From an uncultured Prolixibacteraceae bacterium (GTDB taxonomy: Bacteria > Bacteroidota > Bacteroidia > Bacteroidales > Prolixibacteraceae): a stretch of 64,000 bases of DNA. The first letter of the stretch is position 1, and each line of letters begins with the position of its first letter. Both the position numbers and the translations under genes were made by a program. Shown piece by piece: positions 56,869 to 64,000 of this stretch. Under the pieces are notes generated by a model, which was given only the letters and a program-made list of their open reading frames with translations, ran no database searches and was not told where the DNA came from. The stretch lies in contig CALGIG010000015.1 of the NCBI GenBank assembly GCA_937915865.1, positions 248,001 to 312,000 of the forward strand, given 5' to 3'.

Positions 56869-57651
56869 TTAATCGGGCAGATAACCACGAATAATTCCAC
56901 GTTTTGAATCTTTGATAAATAAAAGGACTTCGTCGCGTTCGGGCGAAGCAGGCATTTCAGCTTCGATAATTTCAACGGCCTGAGAAATATTCAATCCTTT
57001 CTGATAAATGTAACGGTATATTTCCTGTACTTCACGTATTTTTTCGTTTGTATAATTACGACGGCGCAATCCAATTGAATTGATTCCGACATAAGCCAAT
57101 GGCTCGCGACCGGCTTTAATAAAAGGAGGAACATCTTTACGAACCAGAGAACCACCCGAAATCATTACGTGCGAACCGATATGTACAAATTGGTGTACAG
57201 CCGACATGCCGCCAAGAATAGCGTAATCGTCAATCGCTACTTCTCCGGCCAGCTGGGTGCTGTTCACTAAAATTACATTGTTGCCAACAACACAATCGTG
57301 AGCTACATGCACGTAAGCCATCAGCAAGCAATTGCTTCCAACAACGGTTTTACCTTTTGCAGCAGTACCGCGGTTAATTGTAACCGATTCGCGGATGGTG
57401 GTATTATCGCCGATTTCGACGATCGAATATTCGCCCCTGAATTTCAGGTCCTGAGGTTCGGCACCAATTACAGCTCCCGGAAAAATCCGGCAGTTTTTGC
57501 CAATGCGTACACCGGGCATAATGGTAACACTTGACCCAATACGGGTGCCTTCACCAATAACAACATCTTTGTCGATCGATACAAAAGGTTCAATAACAAC
57601 GTTGTCGGCGACTTTTGCCTCCGGATGTACGTAAGCTAATGGTTGTTTCAT
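56869..57651 (-). CDS. lpxA: UDP-N-acetylglucosamine acyltransferase
   Basis: A 260-residue cytoplasmic acyltransferase for the first step of lipid A synthesis. Left-handed beta-helix hexapeptide repeats fill residues about 10-180 (VADNVVIEPFVSIDKDVVIG, GTRIGSSVTIMPGVRIGKNC), with the catalytic-His region LMAYVHVAHDCVVGNNVI near 112 and the LpxA-specific SAVHQFVHIGSHVMISGGSL near 150. The helical C-terminus is typical (INSIGLRRRNYTNEKIREV). It follows lpxC/fabZ after 14 bases in the conserved Bacteroidota order. Confidence 0.96.
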   Translation of the reverse strand: MKQPLAYVHPEAKVADNVVIEPFVSIDKDVVIGEGTRIGSSVTIMPGVRIGKNCRIFPGAVIGAEPQDLKFRGEYSIVEIGDNTTIRESVTINRGTAAKGKTVVGSNCLLMAYVHVAHDCVVGNNVILVNSTQLAGEVAIDDYAILGGMSAVHQFVHIGSHVMISGGSLVRKDVPPFIKAGREPLAYVGINSIGLRRRNYTNEKIREVQEIYRYIYQKGLNISQAVEIIEAEMPASPERDEVLLFIKDSKRGIIRGYLPD

Positions 57652-57665
57652 TTTTGACTATTTTC

Positions 57666-59060
57666 TTAATTATTTACTTTTACGATTTGAGCCATATAAT
57701 CACCTTCAGCAACTATTTGGTCACCAACATAACATAGTCCGTGCATCTCGGCAATTCCCCTACGTATTGGACTGGTTAAGATGATTTTAAATATTACAGT
57801 GTCGCCTGGAACTACTTTTCTCCTGAATTTAACGTTGTCAATTTTCAGGAAATAAGTCGAATATTTTCCTTCGAGGTTACGCAAAACAAAAATTCCTCCG
57901 GCCTGAGCCATCCCTTCAACAAGTAAAACTCCGGGCATAACCGGTTCGTCCGGGAAATGCCCCTGAAAGAATGGTTCGTTAACTGTCACATTTTTAATGC
58001 CGACGATGTAATCGCTTTGGATGTCGATAATTTTATCAACCATAAGGAAGGGAAACCTGTGCGGAAGAAGTTCTCTAATGCGGTTAACATCCATCAATAC
58101 AGGTGTATTCGGGTTATAAACCGGGGTTTTATCTTTCGATTCGTCCTTACGAATAGCTTTGAGTAGTGTTTTAGCAAATTCCGTATTGGCATGGTGCCCG
58201 GGTTTGATTGCAATTATGCGGCCTTTGATTCGTTTCCCGGCCAGTGTAAGGTCGCCAATAACATCAAGAAGTTTATGGCGGGCACATTCATTCGGGAATT
58301 GCAGGTCGATATTGTTTAGAATCCCTTCTTTCGGTTTTACTTCTACATGTTTGTGGTTGAACAAATCGGCTATACGGTCGAGTTCATCCTGTTCAACAAC
58401 ACGGTCCATAATTACAATGGCATTATCTAAATCGCCACCTCTGACCAGGTTGTTTTTCAGGAGGAATTCAAGTTCGTGAAGGAATACAAATGTTCGGCAT
58501 TTGGCAATCTCGGTTTTAAAATCGCTCAGAGAATCGAGTGTTGCAAACTGGTTATTTAAAACCGATGAATTGAATGAGATTAATATGTTCAGGTTGTAAT
58601 CATTGTCAGGGAGGGCAATAATTTCAGAGCCTGTCTTTGGATTTTTATAAACTATTTTTTCAGTGATTGTGAAGTATTCACGGTTAGCATCCTGTTCAAC
58701 CACTCCGGCTTCTTCGATTGCTTCAACAAAATAACGTGAACTGCCATCAAGAATTGGAACTTCTTCGTTGTCAATTTCAACCAGCACGTTATCGAGGTCC
58801 ATTCCGGTGAGTGCAGCAAGGCTATGTTCAAGAGTACTGATTTTTGCGCTGCCAATTCCTATTACTGTACCTCTTGAAGTATCAACAACATGATCGGCAT
58901 TAACCGGGATGATAGGTTTTTCATCGAGATCGATACGTTGGAATTTAAAACCGTGATTAATGGGAGCCGGCTTAAAGGTCATTTTAACCAAACAGTTAGT
59001 ATGTAACCCTTTGCCACTAATAGAGAATTCTTTTGCTAATGTTTTTTGTTTAACTGTCAT
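57666..59060 (-). CDS. lpxC: Bifunctional UDP-3-O-acyl-GlcNAc deacetylase / 3-hydroxyacyl-ACP dehydratase
   Basis: A 464-residue natural fusion common in Bacteroidota. The LpxC part (residues 1-310) removes the acetate in the committed lipid A step and shows zinc ligands in STLEHSLAALTGMDLDNVLV near 76 and in CARHKLLDVIGDLTLAG near 262, with EVPILDGSSRYFVEAI near 103. The FabZ part (about 323-464) has the signature LPHRFPFLMVDKI near 330 and the catalytic His region QGHFPDEPVMPGVLLVEGMA near 366, and dehydrates hydroxyacyl-ACP in fatty acid synthesis. The fusion physically couples the two branches that compete for hydroxyacyl-ACP. It lies between lpxD and lpxA. Confidence 0.96.
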   Translation of the reverse strand: MTVKQKTLAKEFSISGKGLHTNCLVKMTFKPAPINHGFKFQRIDLDEKPIIPVNADHVVDTSRGTVIGIGSAKISTLEHSLAALTGMDLDNVLVEIDNEEVPILDGSSRYFVEAIEEAGVVEQDANREYFTITEKIVYKNPKTGSEIIALPDNDYNLNILISFNSSVLNNQFATLDSLSDFKTEIAKCRTFVFLHELEFLLKNNLVRGGDLDNAIVIMDRVVEQDELDRIADLFNHKHVEVKPKEGILNNIDLQFPNECARHKLLDVIGDLTLAGKRIKGRIIAIKPGHHANTEFAKTLLKAIRKDESKDKTPVYNPNTPVLMDVNRIRELLPHRFPFLMVDKIIDIQSDYIVGIKNVTVNEPFFQGHFPDEPVMPGVLLVEGMAQAGGIFVLRNLEGKYSTYFLKIDNVKFRRKVVPGDTVIFKIILTSPIRRGIAEMHGLCYVGDQIVAEGDYMAQIVKVNN

Positions 59061-59068
59061 TCGTATTG

Positions 59069-60115
59069 CTAATTATCTTCCAGTTGACTGGTGAGTTGTT
59101 TTACTTGTTTTTGCAACTCAATAACTTGTTCGCGTAAACTGGGTAGGTTTCTGAAAATGGCAAACACTTTGGCAGCCTGAGCAATGTCCATCGCTGGGGC
59201 TCCCAAAACAGTGCGATTTGATTTTATGTTATTTGGCACACCCGACATGGCTCCAAATGTAACATTATCGCCTATGGTAAGATGACCTGCAACACCAACG
59301 TGACCACCAAACATACAACTATTTCCAACTTTGGTTGAACCGGCAATACCGGTGTGGGCGGCCATAACTGTATTTGTTCCAACTTCAACGTTGTGTGCAA
59401 TTTGTACTAAATTGTCAATTTTTGTTCCTTTCCGTATGATGGTCGAACCCATAGTAGCGCAATCAACTGTTGTATTGGCACCAATTTCAACCTGATCTTC
59501 CAGAACAACATTTCCAACCTGTGGAATTTTTTTATACGAACCATCTTCGGTAAGGGCAAAACCAAAGCCATCGGAACCAATAACTGCTCCGGAATGGATA
59601 ATACAGGCCTGGCCAATACTGGTATCTTCATATATTTTCACACCAGCATATAAAATACAATCGTCGCCAATAACAGTATTGTCGCCAATGTATACCTGCG
59701 GGTAAATTTTTACGTTGTTGCCAATCTTTGCATTTTTCCCAATATAGGCAAAAGCTCCCAGGTAAATGTCTTTACCGATTTGAGCAGAAGGATCGATGAA
59801 TGATGGATTTTCGATACCTGTTTTGTCTCCTTTGGCCTGCTGGTACAACTCCAAAAGCGAAGCAAAAGCTTTGTAGGCATCAGCTACACGAATCAGGGTT
59901 GTGTTAACTGGCGCTTCAAGTTCAAAGCTGTGGTTGATAATTACAATTGTTGCTTCAGTTTCGTATAGGTATTTATTGTATTTGGGGTTGGAAAGAAACG
60001 CTAATGTTCCGGGCCTTCCTTCTTCAATTTTTGCTACATCTGATACAACTGCATTAGGATCACCTTCAACCGTACCACCCAGAAAATCAGCAATACTTTG
60101 AGCTTTAAATTCCAT
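59069..60115 (-). CDS. lpxD: UDP-3-O-(3-hydroxyacyl)glucosamine N-acyltransferase
   Basis: A 348-residue acyltransferase for the third lipid A step. The ATG at 60115 (MEFKAQSIADFLGGTVEGDP) gives the normal N-terminal uridine-binding domain; a start 8 codons upstream is not supported. Hexapeptide repeats fill the centre (IGKDIYLGAFAYIGKNAKIG), with the catalytic His region LVQIAHNVEVGTNTVMAAHT near 248, GMFG-type CMFGGHVGVAGHLTIGDNV near 275, and a C-terminal coiled helix (REQVIELQKQVKQLTSQLED). First of the lpxD-lpxC/fabZ-lpxA set. Confidence 0.96.
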   Translation of the reverse strand: MEFKAQSIADFLGGTVEGDPNAVVSDVAKIEEGRPGTLAFLSNPKYNKYLYETEATIVIINHSFELEAPVNTTLIRVADAYKAFASLLELYQQAKGDKTGIENPSFIDPSAQIGKDIYLGAFAYIGKNAKIGNNVKIYPQVYIGDNTVIGDDCILYAGVKIYEDTSIGQACIIHSGAVIGSDGFGFALTEDGSYKKIPQVGNVVLEDQVEIGANTTVDCATMGSTIIRKGTKIDNLVQIAHNVEVGTNTVMAAHTGIAGSTKVGNSCMFGGHVGVAGHLTIGDNVTFGAMSGVPNNIKSNRTVLGAPAMDIAQAAKVFAIFRNLPSLREQVIELQKQVKQLTSQLEDN

Positions 60116-60151
60116 ATTCGTTAAAAATTTGCCGTGCAAAAATAGTGTAAA

Positions 60152-61405
60152 TTACTTAATGTCCAATTCTTTCGGATAACAGATGAAATATTTCCTCACT
60201 GTTTCAGAGAAAACTGACAGGTTAATGTCTGATGCGTCAGCTATGTCATTCATTTTGTTATTTTTAAATAAAACATTAATTTTTTCGCTGGAAGCCTTGT
60301 TATACGCGCTGTTCGAGATCGTATCAGCGATCAGAAAATATCTCATTTGCTCGTCGCATACATTAAACTGCCCGCAGATTCGTTCTTTTAACAAAGTGAT
60401 TTTATGCTCTGGAATAGGTTTTTTACTGATTTTAATCTTGTACAAACGCCGGTTAATTATACAACGTGCGAGGTATGATAGTACCTGGTCGGGATGGTTT
60501 TGCCATTCTTTAATGGAGGCAATGATGTCGTTATCGTCTAAACTTGTAAACAAATCAAGAGTTGTCCGCCCGGCTATTGTATTATTTTCCCTGAAATCGT
60601 CGGGAGAAAACTGATGCTTAAGAAATACCTTAAAGACAGGAGTTGCAAAAAGATCAACGTCCTGCATGATTAACTCACGTGCACGGCAGAGGGCATTAAT
60701 GAGCAAATACTCGGCTGAAAGAACCGTTTTGTGAAGGTAAACCTGCCAGTACATCAGCCGACGGGCAATTAAAAAGTTCTCGACCGAATATATTCCTTTG
60801 TATTCAACGACCAGCTCATCGTTTTTTACATTCAGCATTTTAATAATTCGTTCAGAGCCAATCACTCCTTCCGAAACTCCCGAAAAGAAACTGTCGCGGC
60901 TTAGGTAATCGAGCCGGTCCATATCAAGTTGGCTCGAAACTAACTGATGCAAAAAATGACGGTGGTATTTATTCGTGAAAATCTGAATAGCAAGGTCTAG
61001 TTTATTATCAAATTGCCGGTTCAATTCTTCCATTAACAATAGAGAAATTTTTTCGTGCGGCACATCGGGGACAAGTGTACTTTCGAGTACATGTGAAAAT
61101 GGGCCGTGCCCGATATCGTGCAAAAGGATAGCAACCGAAACGGCATCTGCTTCATCATCCGAAATATCAAGTCCTTTCATTTTTAATATGCCAATTGCCG
61201 AACGCATTAAATGTAGCGCCCCTAAAGCATGTTCGAAACGTGTATGGTTAGCACCTGGATAAACCATACACGACAAACCTAGTTGCCTGATTCGGCGTAA
61301 GCGTTGAAAATAAGGATGTTCAATTAAGTCGAAGACTAGTTCTGAGCGGATATTTATGAAGCCAAAAACCGGGTCGTTGATTATTTTCTTCTTGTTTGTT
61401 TTCAA
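60152..61405 (-). CDS. HD-domain phosphohydrolase
   Basis: A 417-residue HD-superfamily protein. The metal ligands are visible: HTRFEHALGALHLM near residue 53, ILLHDIGHGPFSHVLEST near 93 with the HD pair, and QLDMDRLDYLSRDSFFSGV near 160. It resembles a dGTPase/SAMHD1-like subgroup that hydrolyses dNTPs, but the substrate cannot be fixed from sequence. The start is a TTG at 61405 (product begins MKTNKKKIINDPVFGFI); the next ATG is 46 codons in and would delete conserved sequence. It is conserved upstream of lpxD in Bacteroidota. Confidence 0.88.
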   Translation of the reverse strand: MKTNKKKIINDPVFGFINIRSELVFDLIEHPYFQRLRRIRQLGLSCMVYPGANHTRFEHALGALHLMRSAIGILKMKGLDISDDEADAVSVAILLHDIGHGPFSHVLESTLVPDVPHEKISLLLMEELNRQFDNKLDLAIQIFTNKYHRHFLHQLVSSQLDMDRLDYLSRDSFFSGVSEGVIGSERIIKMLNVKNDELVVEYKGIYSVENFLIARRLMYWQVYLHKTVLSAEYLLINALCRARELIMQDVDLFATPVFKVFLKHQFSPDDFRENNTIAGRTTLDLFTSLDDNDIIASIKEWQNHPDQVLSYLARCIINRRLYKIKISKKPIPEHKITLLKERICGQFNVCDEQMRYFLIADTISNSAYNKASSEKINVLFKNNKMNDIADASDINLSVFSETVRKYFICYPKELDIK

Positions 61406-61500
61406 TGTATTAATTCAGCATTAGTAATCACAAACATAGCAAAATTTAAAGCATAATAAAATTGTGTCTTTATTTCTCTCGAAACCTTAACGAATTGATT

Positions 61501-61529
61501 TTGACAATTTAATTAATTTACTATCTTTG
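61501..61529 (+). promoter_or_regulatory. Promoter of the rimP-nusA-infB operon
   Basis: TTGAC at 61501-61505 and TATCTTTG at 61522-61529, separated by 18 bases after the TTG, match the Bacteroidota primary sigma-factor consensus (TTG, about 19 bases, TAnnTTTG) closely. Transcription would start near 61536, leaving a leader of about 55 bases. Confidence 0.78.
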
Positions 61530-61555
61530 TCGCGTCAATTTGGGAAAACCAGAGG

Positions 61556-61581
61556 TAGGGGATCGCAAGTCCCCTATTTTA
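61556..61581 (+). promoter_or_regulatory. Leader hairpin followed by a T-rich run before rimP
   Basis: TAGGGGA (61556-61562) pairs perfectly with TCCCCTA (61570-61576) around a 7-base loop and is followed by TTTTA. It lies in the 5' leader 11-15 bases before the rimP ATG, a position suited to attenuation or control of translation. Confidence 0.6.
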
Positions 61582-61591
61582 TTACAGAACT

Positions 61592-62053
61592 ATGATCGAC
61601 AAAAACAAGATAGCAGAACTCATAAACGAAAAACTTACTGACGATCAGTTTTTGGTTGAGGTAACAGTCTCTGCAACCAACGTGATTAATATCATGGTTG
61701 ATAGCGATACCAATTTATCAATCAATCAAATTGTTGAGCTTAGCCGTTATGTCGAAGGAAAACTTGATCGCGATGCTGAAGATTTCGAGTTATCTGTATT
61801 TTCTGCCGGATTAACAGAACCATTCAGACTTATTCGTCAATATAAAAAGAACCTCGGGAGTGAAGTTGACGTATTGTTGACTAGCGGAATTAAGATGAAT
61901 GGTATTCTTGTTATGGCTGACGATGATGGAATTGGTCTGGAAGTTACTACGAAAGAAAAAATTGAAGGGTACAAAAAGAAAGAACTGGTTAAACGAGTTC
62001 ACAATTTTGTATATCAGGAAATTAAAGAAGCAAAAAAAATATTAAAATTCTAA
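61592..62053 (+). CDS. rimP: Ribosome maturation factor RimP
   Basis: A 153-residue 30S ribosome assembly factor. The N-terminal domain has VEVTVSATNVINIMVDSD near residue 22 and the conserved NQIVELSRYVEGKLDRDAED, FELSVFSAGLTEPFRLIRQY (about 50-90), where other bacteria have the R-x-Y-x-L-E-V-S-S-P-G-L-x-R-P-L pattern. The C-terminal SH3-like domain follows (VLLTSGIKMNGILVMADDDG). It is first in the conserved rimP-nusA-infB operon, 12 bases before nusA. Confidence 0.95.
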   Translation: MIDKNKIAELINEKLTDDQFLVEVTVSATNVINIMVDSDTNLSINQIVELSRYVEGKLDRDAEDFELSVFSAGLTEPFRLIRQYKKNLGSEVDVLLTSGIKMNGILVMADDDGIGLEVTTKEKIEGYKKKELVKRVHNFVYQEIKEAKKILKF

Positions 62054-62065
62054 AACCGGGACGAT

Positions 62066-63301
62066 ATGGAGAGTCTTAATCTTATCGAAACCTTTGCCGA
62101 ATTTAAGGAGCTAAAAAACATCGACCGCGCTACAATGATGAGTGTGCTCGAAGATGTATTTAAAAACGTTCTTCAGAAAACATACGGCACTGACGAAAAC
62201 TTCGACGTGATTATTAACATCGATAAAGGTGACTTTGAGATTTGGCGAAACAGGGAAGTTGTTGCCGATGAGGATTTTGAAGATCCGAACAGACAAATAA
62301 CCCTGAAAGAAGCTAAAAAAATTGATACCGATTACGAAATCGGAGAAGAAGTGACTGATGAAGTAAAGCTTGCTCAATTTGGCCGCAGGGCAATTTTGAA
62401 TTTGCGCCAAAATCTGGCTAGCCGAATCCTGGAACTGGAGAAAGACCATATTTTCAATAAATATAAAAGCAAAATTGGCGATATTATAGCTGGAGAAGTT
62501 TACCAGGTCTGGAAGAAGGAGATCCTTATTCTTGATGACGAAGGTAACGAATTAATCCTCCCAAGGACAGAGCAAATTCCATCAGACTATTTTCGGAAAG
62601 GTGATAATTTGCGTGCTGTTGTATTTAAAGTGGAATTGCGAAACAACAATCCACTAATTATTCTTTCGCGGACATCGCCGGTTTTCCTCGAACGTTTGTT
62701 CGAACTTGAAGTTCCGGAAATTTTTGATGGTTTGATAACCATTAAAAAGATAGTTAGGGTGCCGGGCGAACGGGCCAAAGTTGCTGTTGAATCGTACGAC
62801 GAACGCATCGATCCGGTTGGCGCTTGTGTTGGTATGAAGGGATCGCGTATTCACGGTATTGTTCGTGAGTTACGTAACGAAAATATCGATGTAATCAATT
62901 ATTCATCCAATATGCAGTTATTCATTCAGCGTGCATTGAATCCTGCAAAAGTATCATCCATTAAATTACACGAAGACACCAAGCGTGCCGATGTTTACCT
63001 AAAACCTGAAGAAGTTTCGATGGCCATTGGTAAAGGCGGTTTAAACATTCGTTTGGCCAGCCAGCTAACAGGCTATGAAATTGATGTTTATCGCGAAGTA
63101 GCTCAGGATGATGAAGATGTTAACCTGGATGAATTCTCTGATGAAATTGAAGGCTGGGTTATTGATCAGCTTAAATCCATTGGTTGCGATACAGCCAAGA
63201 ATGTTTTGAGTATTTCCCGGTCAGAACTGATAAAAAGAACCGACCTCGAAGAGGAAACCATCGACGAAGTTCTTCGAATATTGAGAAACGAATTTGAATA
63301 G
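62066..63301 (+). CDS. nusA: Transcription elongation/termination factor NusA
   Basis: A 411-residue RNA polymerase-binding factor controlling pausing, termination and antitermination. The N-terminal domain (residues 1-130) is followed by an S1 domain near 135-200 (GDIIAGEVYQVWKKEILILD) and two KH domains (RIDPVGACVGMKGSRIHGIV near 250 and SMAIGKGGLNIRLASQLTGY near 316). A short C-terminal helix-hairpin-like region (IGCDTAKNVLSISRSELIKR) ends the protein. The acidic repeats of E. coli NusA are absent, as usual outside Gammaproteobacteria. Cotranscribed with rimP and infB. Confidence 0.96.
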   Translation: MESLNLIETFAEFKELKNIDRATMMSVLEDVFKNVLQKTYGTDENFDVIINIDKGDFEIWRNREVVADEDFEDPNRQITLKEAKKIDTDYEIGEEVTDEVKLAQFGRRAILNLRQNLASRILELEKDHIFNKYKSKIGDIIAGEVYQVWKKEILILDDEGNELILPRTEQIPSDYFRKGDNLRAVVFKVELRNNNPLIILSRTSPVFLERLFELEVPEIFDGLITIKKIVRVPGERAKVAVESYDERIDPVGACVGMKGSRIHGIVRELRNENIDVINYSSNMQLFIQRALNPAKVSSIKLHEDTKRADVYLKPEEVSMAIGKGGLNIRLASQLTGYEIDVYREVAQDDEDVNLDEFSDEIEGWVIDQLKSIGCDTAKNVLSISRSELIKRTDLEEETIDEVLRILRNEFE

Positions 63302-63410
63302 ACATTAAAGTTTATTTGAATTTTTAGCTTGAAAATTAGGGCAATTTAGATTTTGAATGTAAAATTGCACATCGTTAATTCCTTAAAAGTATTTTGAGGT
63401 ATATTTAACA

Positions 63411-63416
63411 GGGAGG
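63411..63416 (+). promoter_or_regulatory. Strong ribosome-binding site for infB
   Basis: GGGAGG four bases before the ATG at 63420 is a near-perfect Shine-Dalgarno sequence, unusual among the other genes of this window, and it decides the infB start. Confidence 0.6.
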
Positions 63417-63419
63417 TTT

Positions 63420-64000
63420 ATGGTATTAGGTAGTATAAAACGGCTGAGTAAAGTAGCGCGGGATTTTAATGTAGGTATCTCCACTATCGTTGATTTTCTG
63501 CACAAAAAGGGATTTGATATAGGTTCAGACCCCAATAGTAAAATTTCGGATGATGCATTCACTTTGCTCGAAAAAGAGTACAAAGGAGACATTAGCCTAA
63601 AAAAAGAATCGGAGAAAATCAATTTGAAAAGTCATCGTGGATCACACGAAACAATTTCATTGGATGATGTCAAAGATGGCAGTCATAAACATCGTGAAGA
63701 TGATTACGACGAGGAAGAAGTAATTATAAAAGGCCATTCTCCCAAAAAAGTTGAGCCAACCCCTCAGGTAAAACATGAACGAAAAGATGACTTTATTTCA
63801 GGAACACGGCAGGAGATTGAAGCACCAAAGATTTTGGGTAAAATTGATTTGAATAATCTTGGAGGAGTCAAGAAAAAAGAAGAACCTGCTCCTGCTGAAC
63901 GGCCAAAACCAGTTGTTCAGAAAACTGTTGTTGAAGAAAAACCAGTACAAGTAGAAAAACCTCAACCTGTTGAGATACCTGATAAGCCAATAATGAAGGA
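63420..64000 (+). CDS. infB: Translation initiation factor IF-2 (N-terminal part, cut by window edge)
   Basis: The first 193 codons of infB, reading to the right edge without a stop. The opening MVLGSIKRLSKVARDFNVGI then STIVDFLHKKGFDIG is the IF-2 N-terminal subdomain of Bacteroidota, followed by a charged, Lys/Glu/Pro-rich linker (for example VVEEKPVQVEKPQPVEIP) characteristic of IF-2. The GTP-binding domain lies beyond the window. IF-2 delivers initiator tRNA to the 30S subunit. It is third in the rimP-nusA-infB operon, 118 bases after nusA. Confidence 0.92.
   Translation, partial: MVLGSIKRLSKVARDFNVGISTIVDFLHKKGFDIGSDPNSKISDDAFTLLEKEYKGDISLKKESEKINLKSHRGSHETISLDDVKDGSHKHREDDYDEEEVIIKGHSPKKVEPTPQVKHERKDDFISGTRQEIEAPKILGKIDLNNLGGVKKKEEPAPAERPKPVVQKTVVEEKPVQVEKPQPVEIPDKPIMK

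Noticed and set aside
57666..59060. lpxC-fabZ fusion as a novel fusion
   Set aside because: This bifunctional form is well known in Bacteroidota, so it is not reported as unusual.
62066..63301. NusA shorter than the E. coli protein
   Set aside because: Lack of the C-terminal acidic repeats is normal outside Gammaproteobacteria.

Overview
The window looks like a chromosomal segment of a Bacteroidota bacterium, probably close to Marinilabiliales/Prolixibacteraceae. The signs are DUF4402 pilin-like proteins with a chaperone/usher pair, a type IX secretion (T9SS) sorting domain, a fused lpxC-fabZ gene in a lpxD-lpxC/fabZ-lpxA cluster, a GYDIA-type GHMP kinase, weak Shine-Dalgarno sites, and promoters of the TTG / TAnnTTTG kind. 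The taxon is inferred from gene content only. No rRNA, tRNA, CRISPR array or complete insertion sequence was recognised.

Layout. 1-5.1 kb: L-rhamnose catabolism on the minus strand (rhaB, rhaA, rhaT running off the left edge) with a divergent AraC-type regulator. 5.1-17.4 kb: a minus-strand surface-structure cluster with two large secreted beta-helix/Ig-like proteins (one with a T9SS sorting domain), four small DUF4402-type or DUF4402-like pilin candidates, a PapD-like chaperone and a large usher-like outer-membrane protein. 17.5-23.5 kb: an S4 protein, a MmcQ/YjbR protein, Kup potassium transporter, a DUF4105 membrane protein and RicT/PSP1.

23.5-35.1 kb: nine co-directional minus-strand genes. 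The first four are leucine-degradation type (methylcrotonyl-CoA carboxylase beta, methylglutaconyl-CoA hydratase, methylcrotonyl-CoA carboxylase alpha, an acyl-CoA dehydrogenase). The last five form a lower mevalonate pathway (type 2 IPP isomerase, class II HMG-CoA reductase, GYDIA kinase, diphosphomevalonate decarboxylase, mevalonate kinase). The two halves meet at HMG-CoA, and no HMG-CoA synthase or lyase is present, which suggests leucine carbon may feed isoprenoid synthesis.

35.2-38.6 kb: an accessory stretch with a WYL regulator, a 110-bp MITE-like element that supplies the end of a small gene, a uracil-DNA-glycosylase-fold protein, a decayed acidic-protein gene, a DEDDh exonuclease and a tandem zinc-finger protein. 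38.7-45.6 kb: two radical-SAM methylthiotransferases (MtaB and a MiaB-like protein), a ferredoxin-NADP reductase-like flavoprotein, tRNA methyltransferase TrmN6, a frameshifted ORF6N protein and a HipBA toxin-antitoxin pair with candidate operators. 45.6-56.7 kb: YifB/ComM, a Cys-rich exported protein, cardiolipin synthase, menE, menC, folK, sppA, a cyclophilin, an OYE-family reductase, a truncated sensor-kinase N-terminus and a DUF2905 protein. 56.8-61.4 kb: lpxA, lpxC/fabZ, lpxD and an HD phosphohydrolase. 61.5-64 kb: rimP-nusA-infB behind a near-consensus Bacteroidota promoter.

The most unusual signal is not a gene. Sixteen copies of a GC-rich palindromic repeat (family A, about 30-43 bp) and three longer inverted repeats (family B) sit at junctions between co-directional genes. 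At all six paired family A junctions, copies at the 5' end of the downstream gene have one orientation and copies at the 3' end of the upstream gene have the opposite one, so the junction is enclosed in a composite palindrome. Every non-overlapping junction of the leucine/mevalonate cluster carries family A or B, and the two overlapping junctions carry neither. Ten family A copies lie inside open reading frames and appear to be translated as N- or C-terminal protein extensions.
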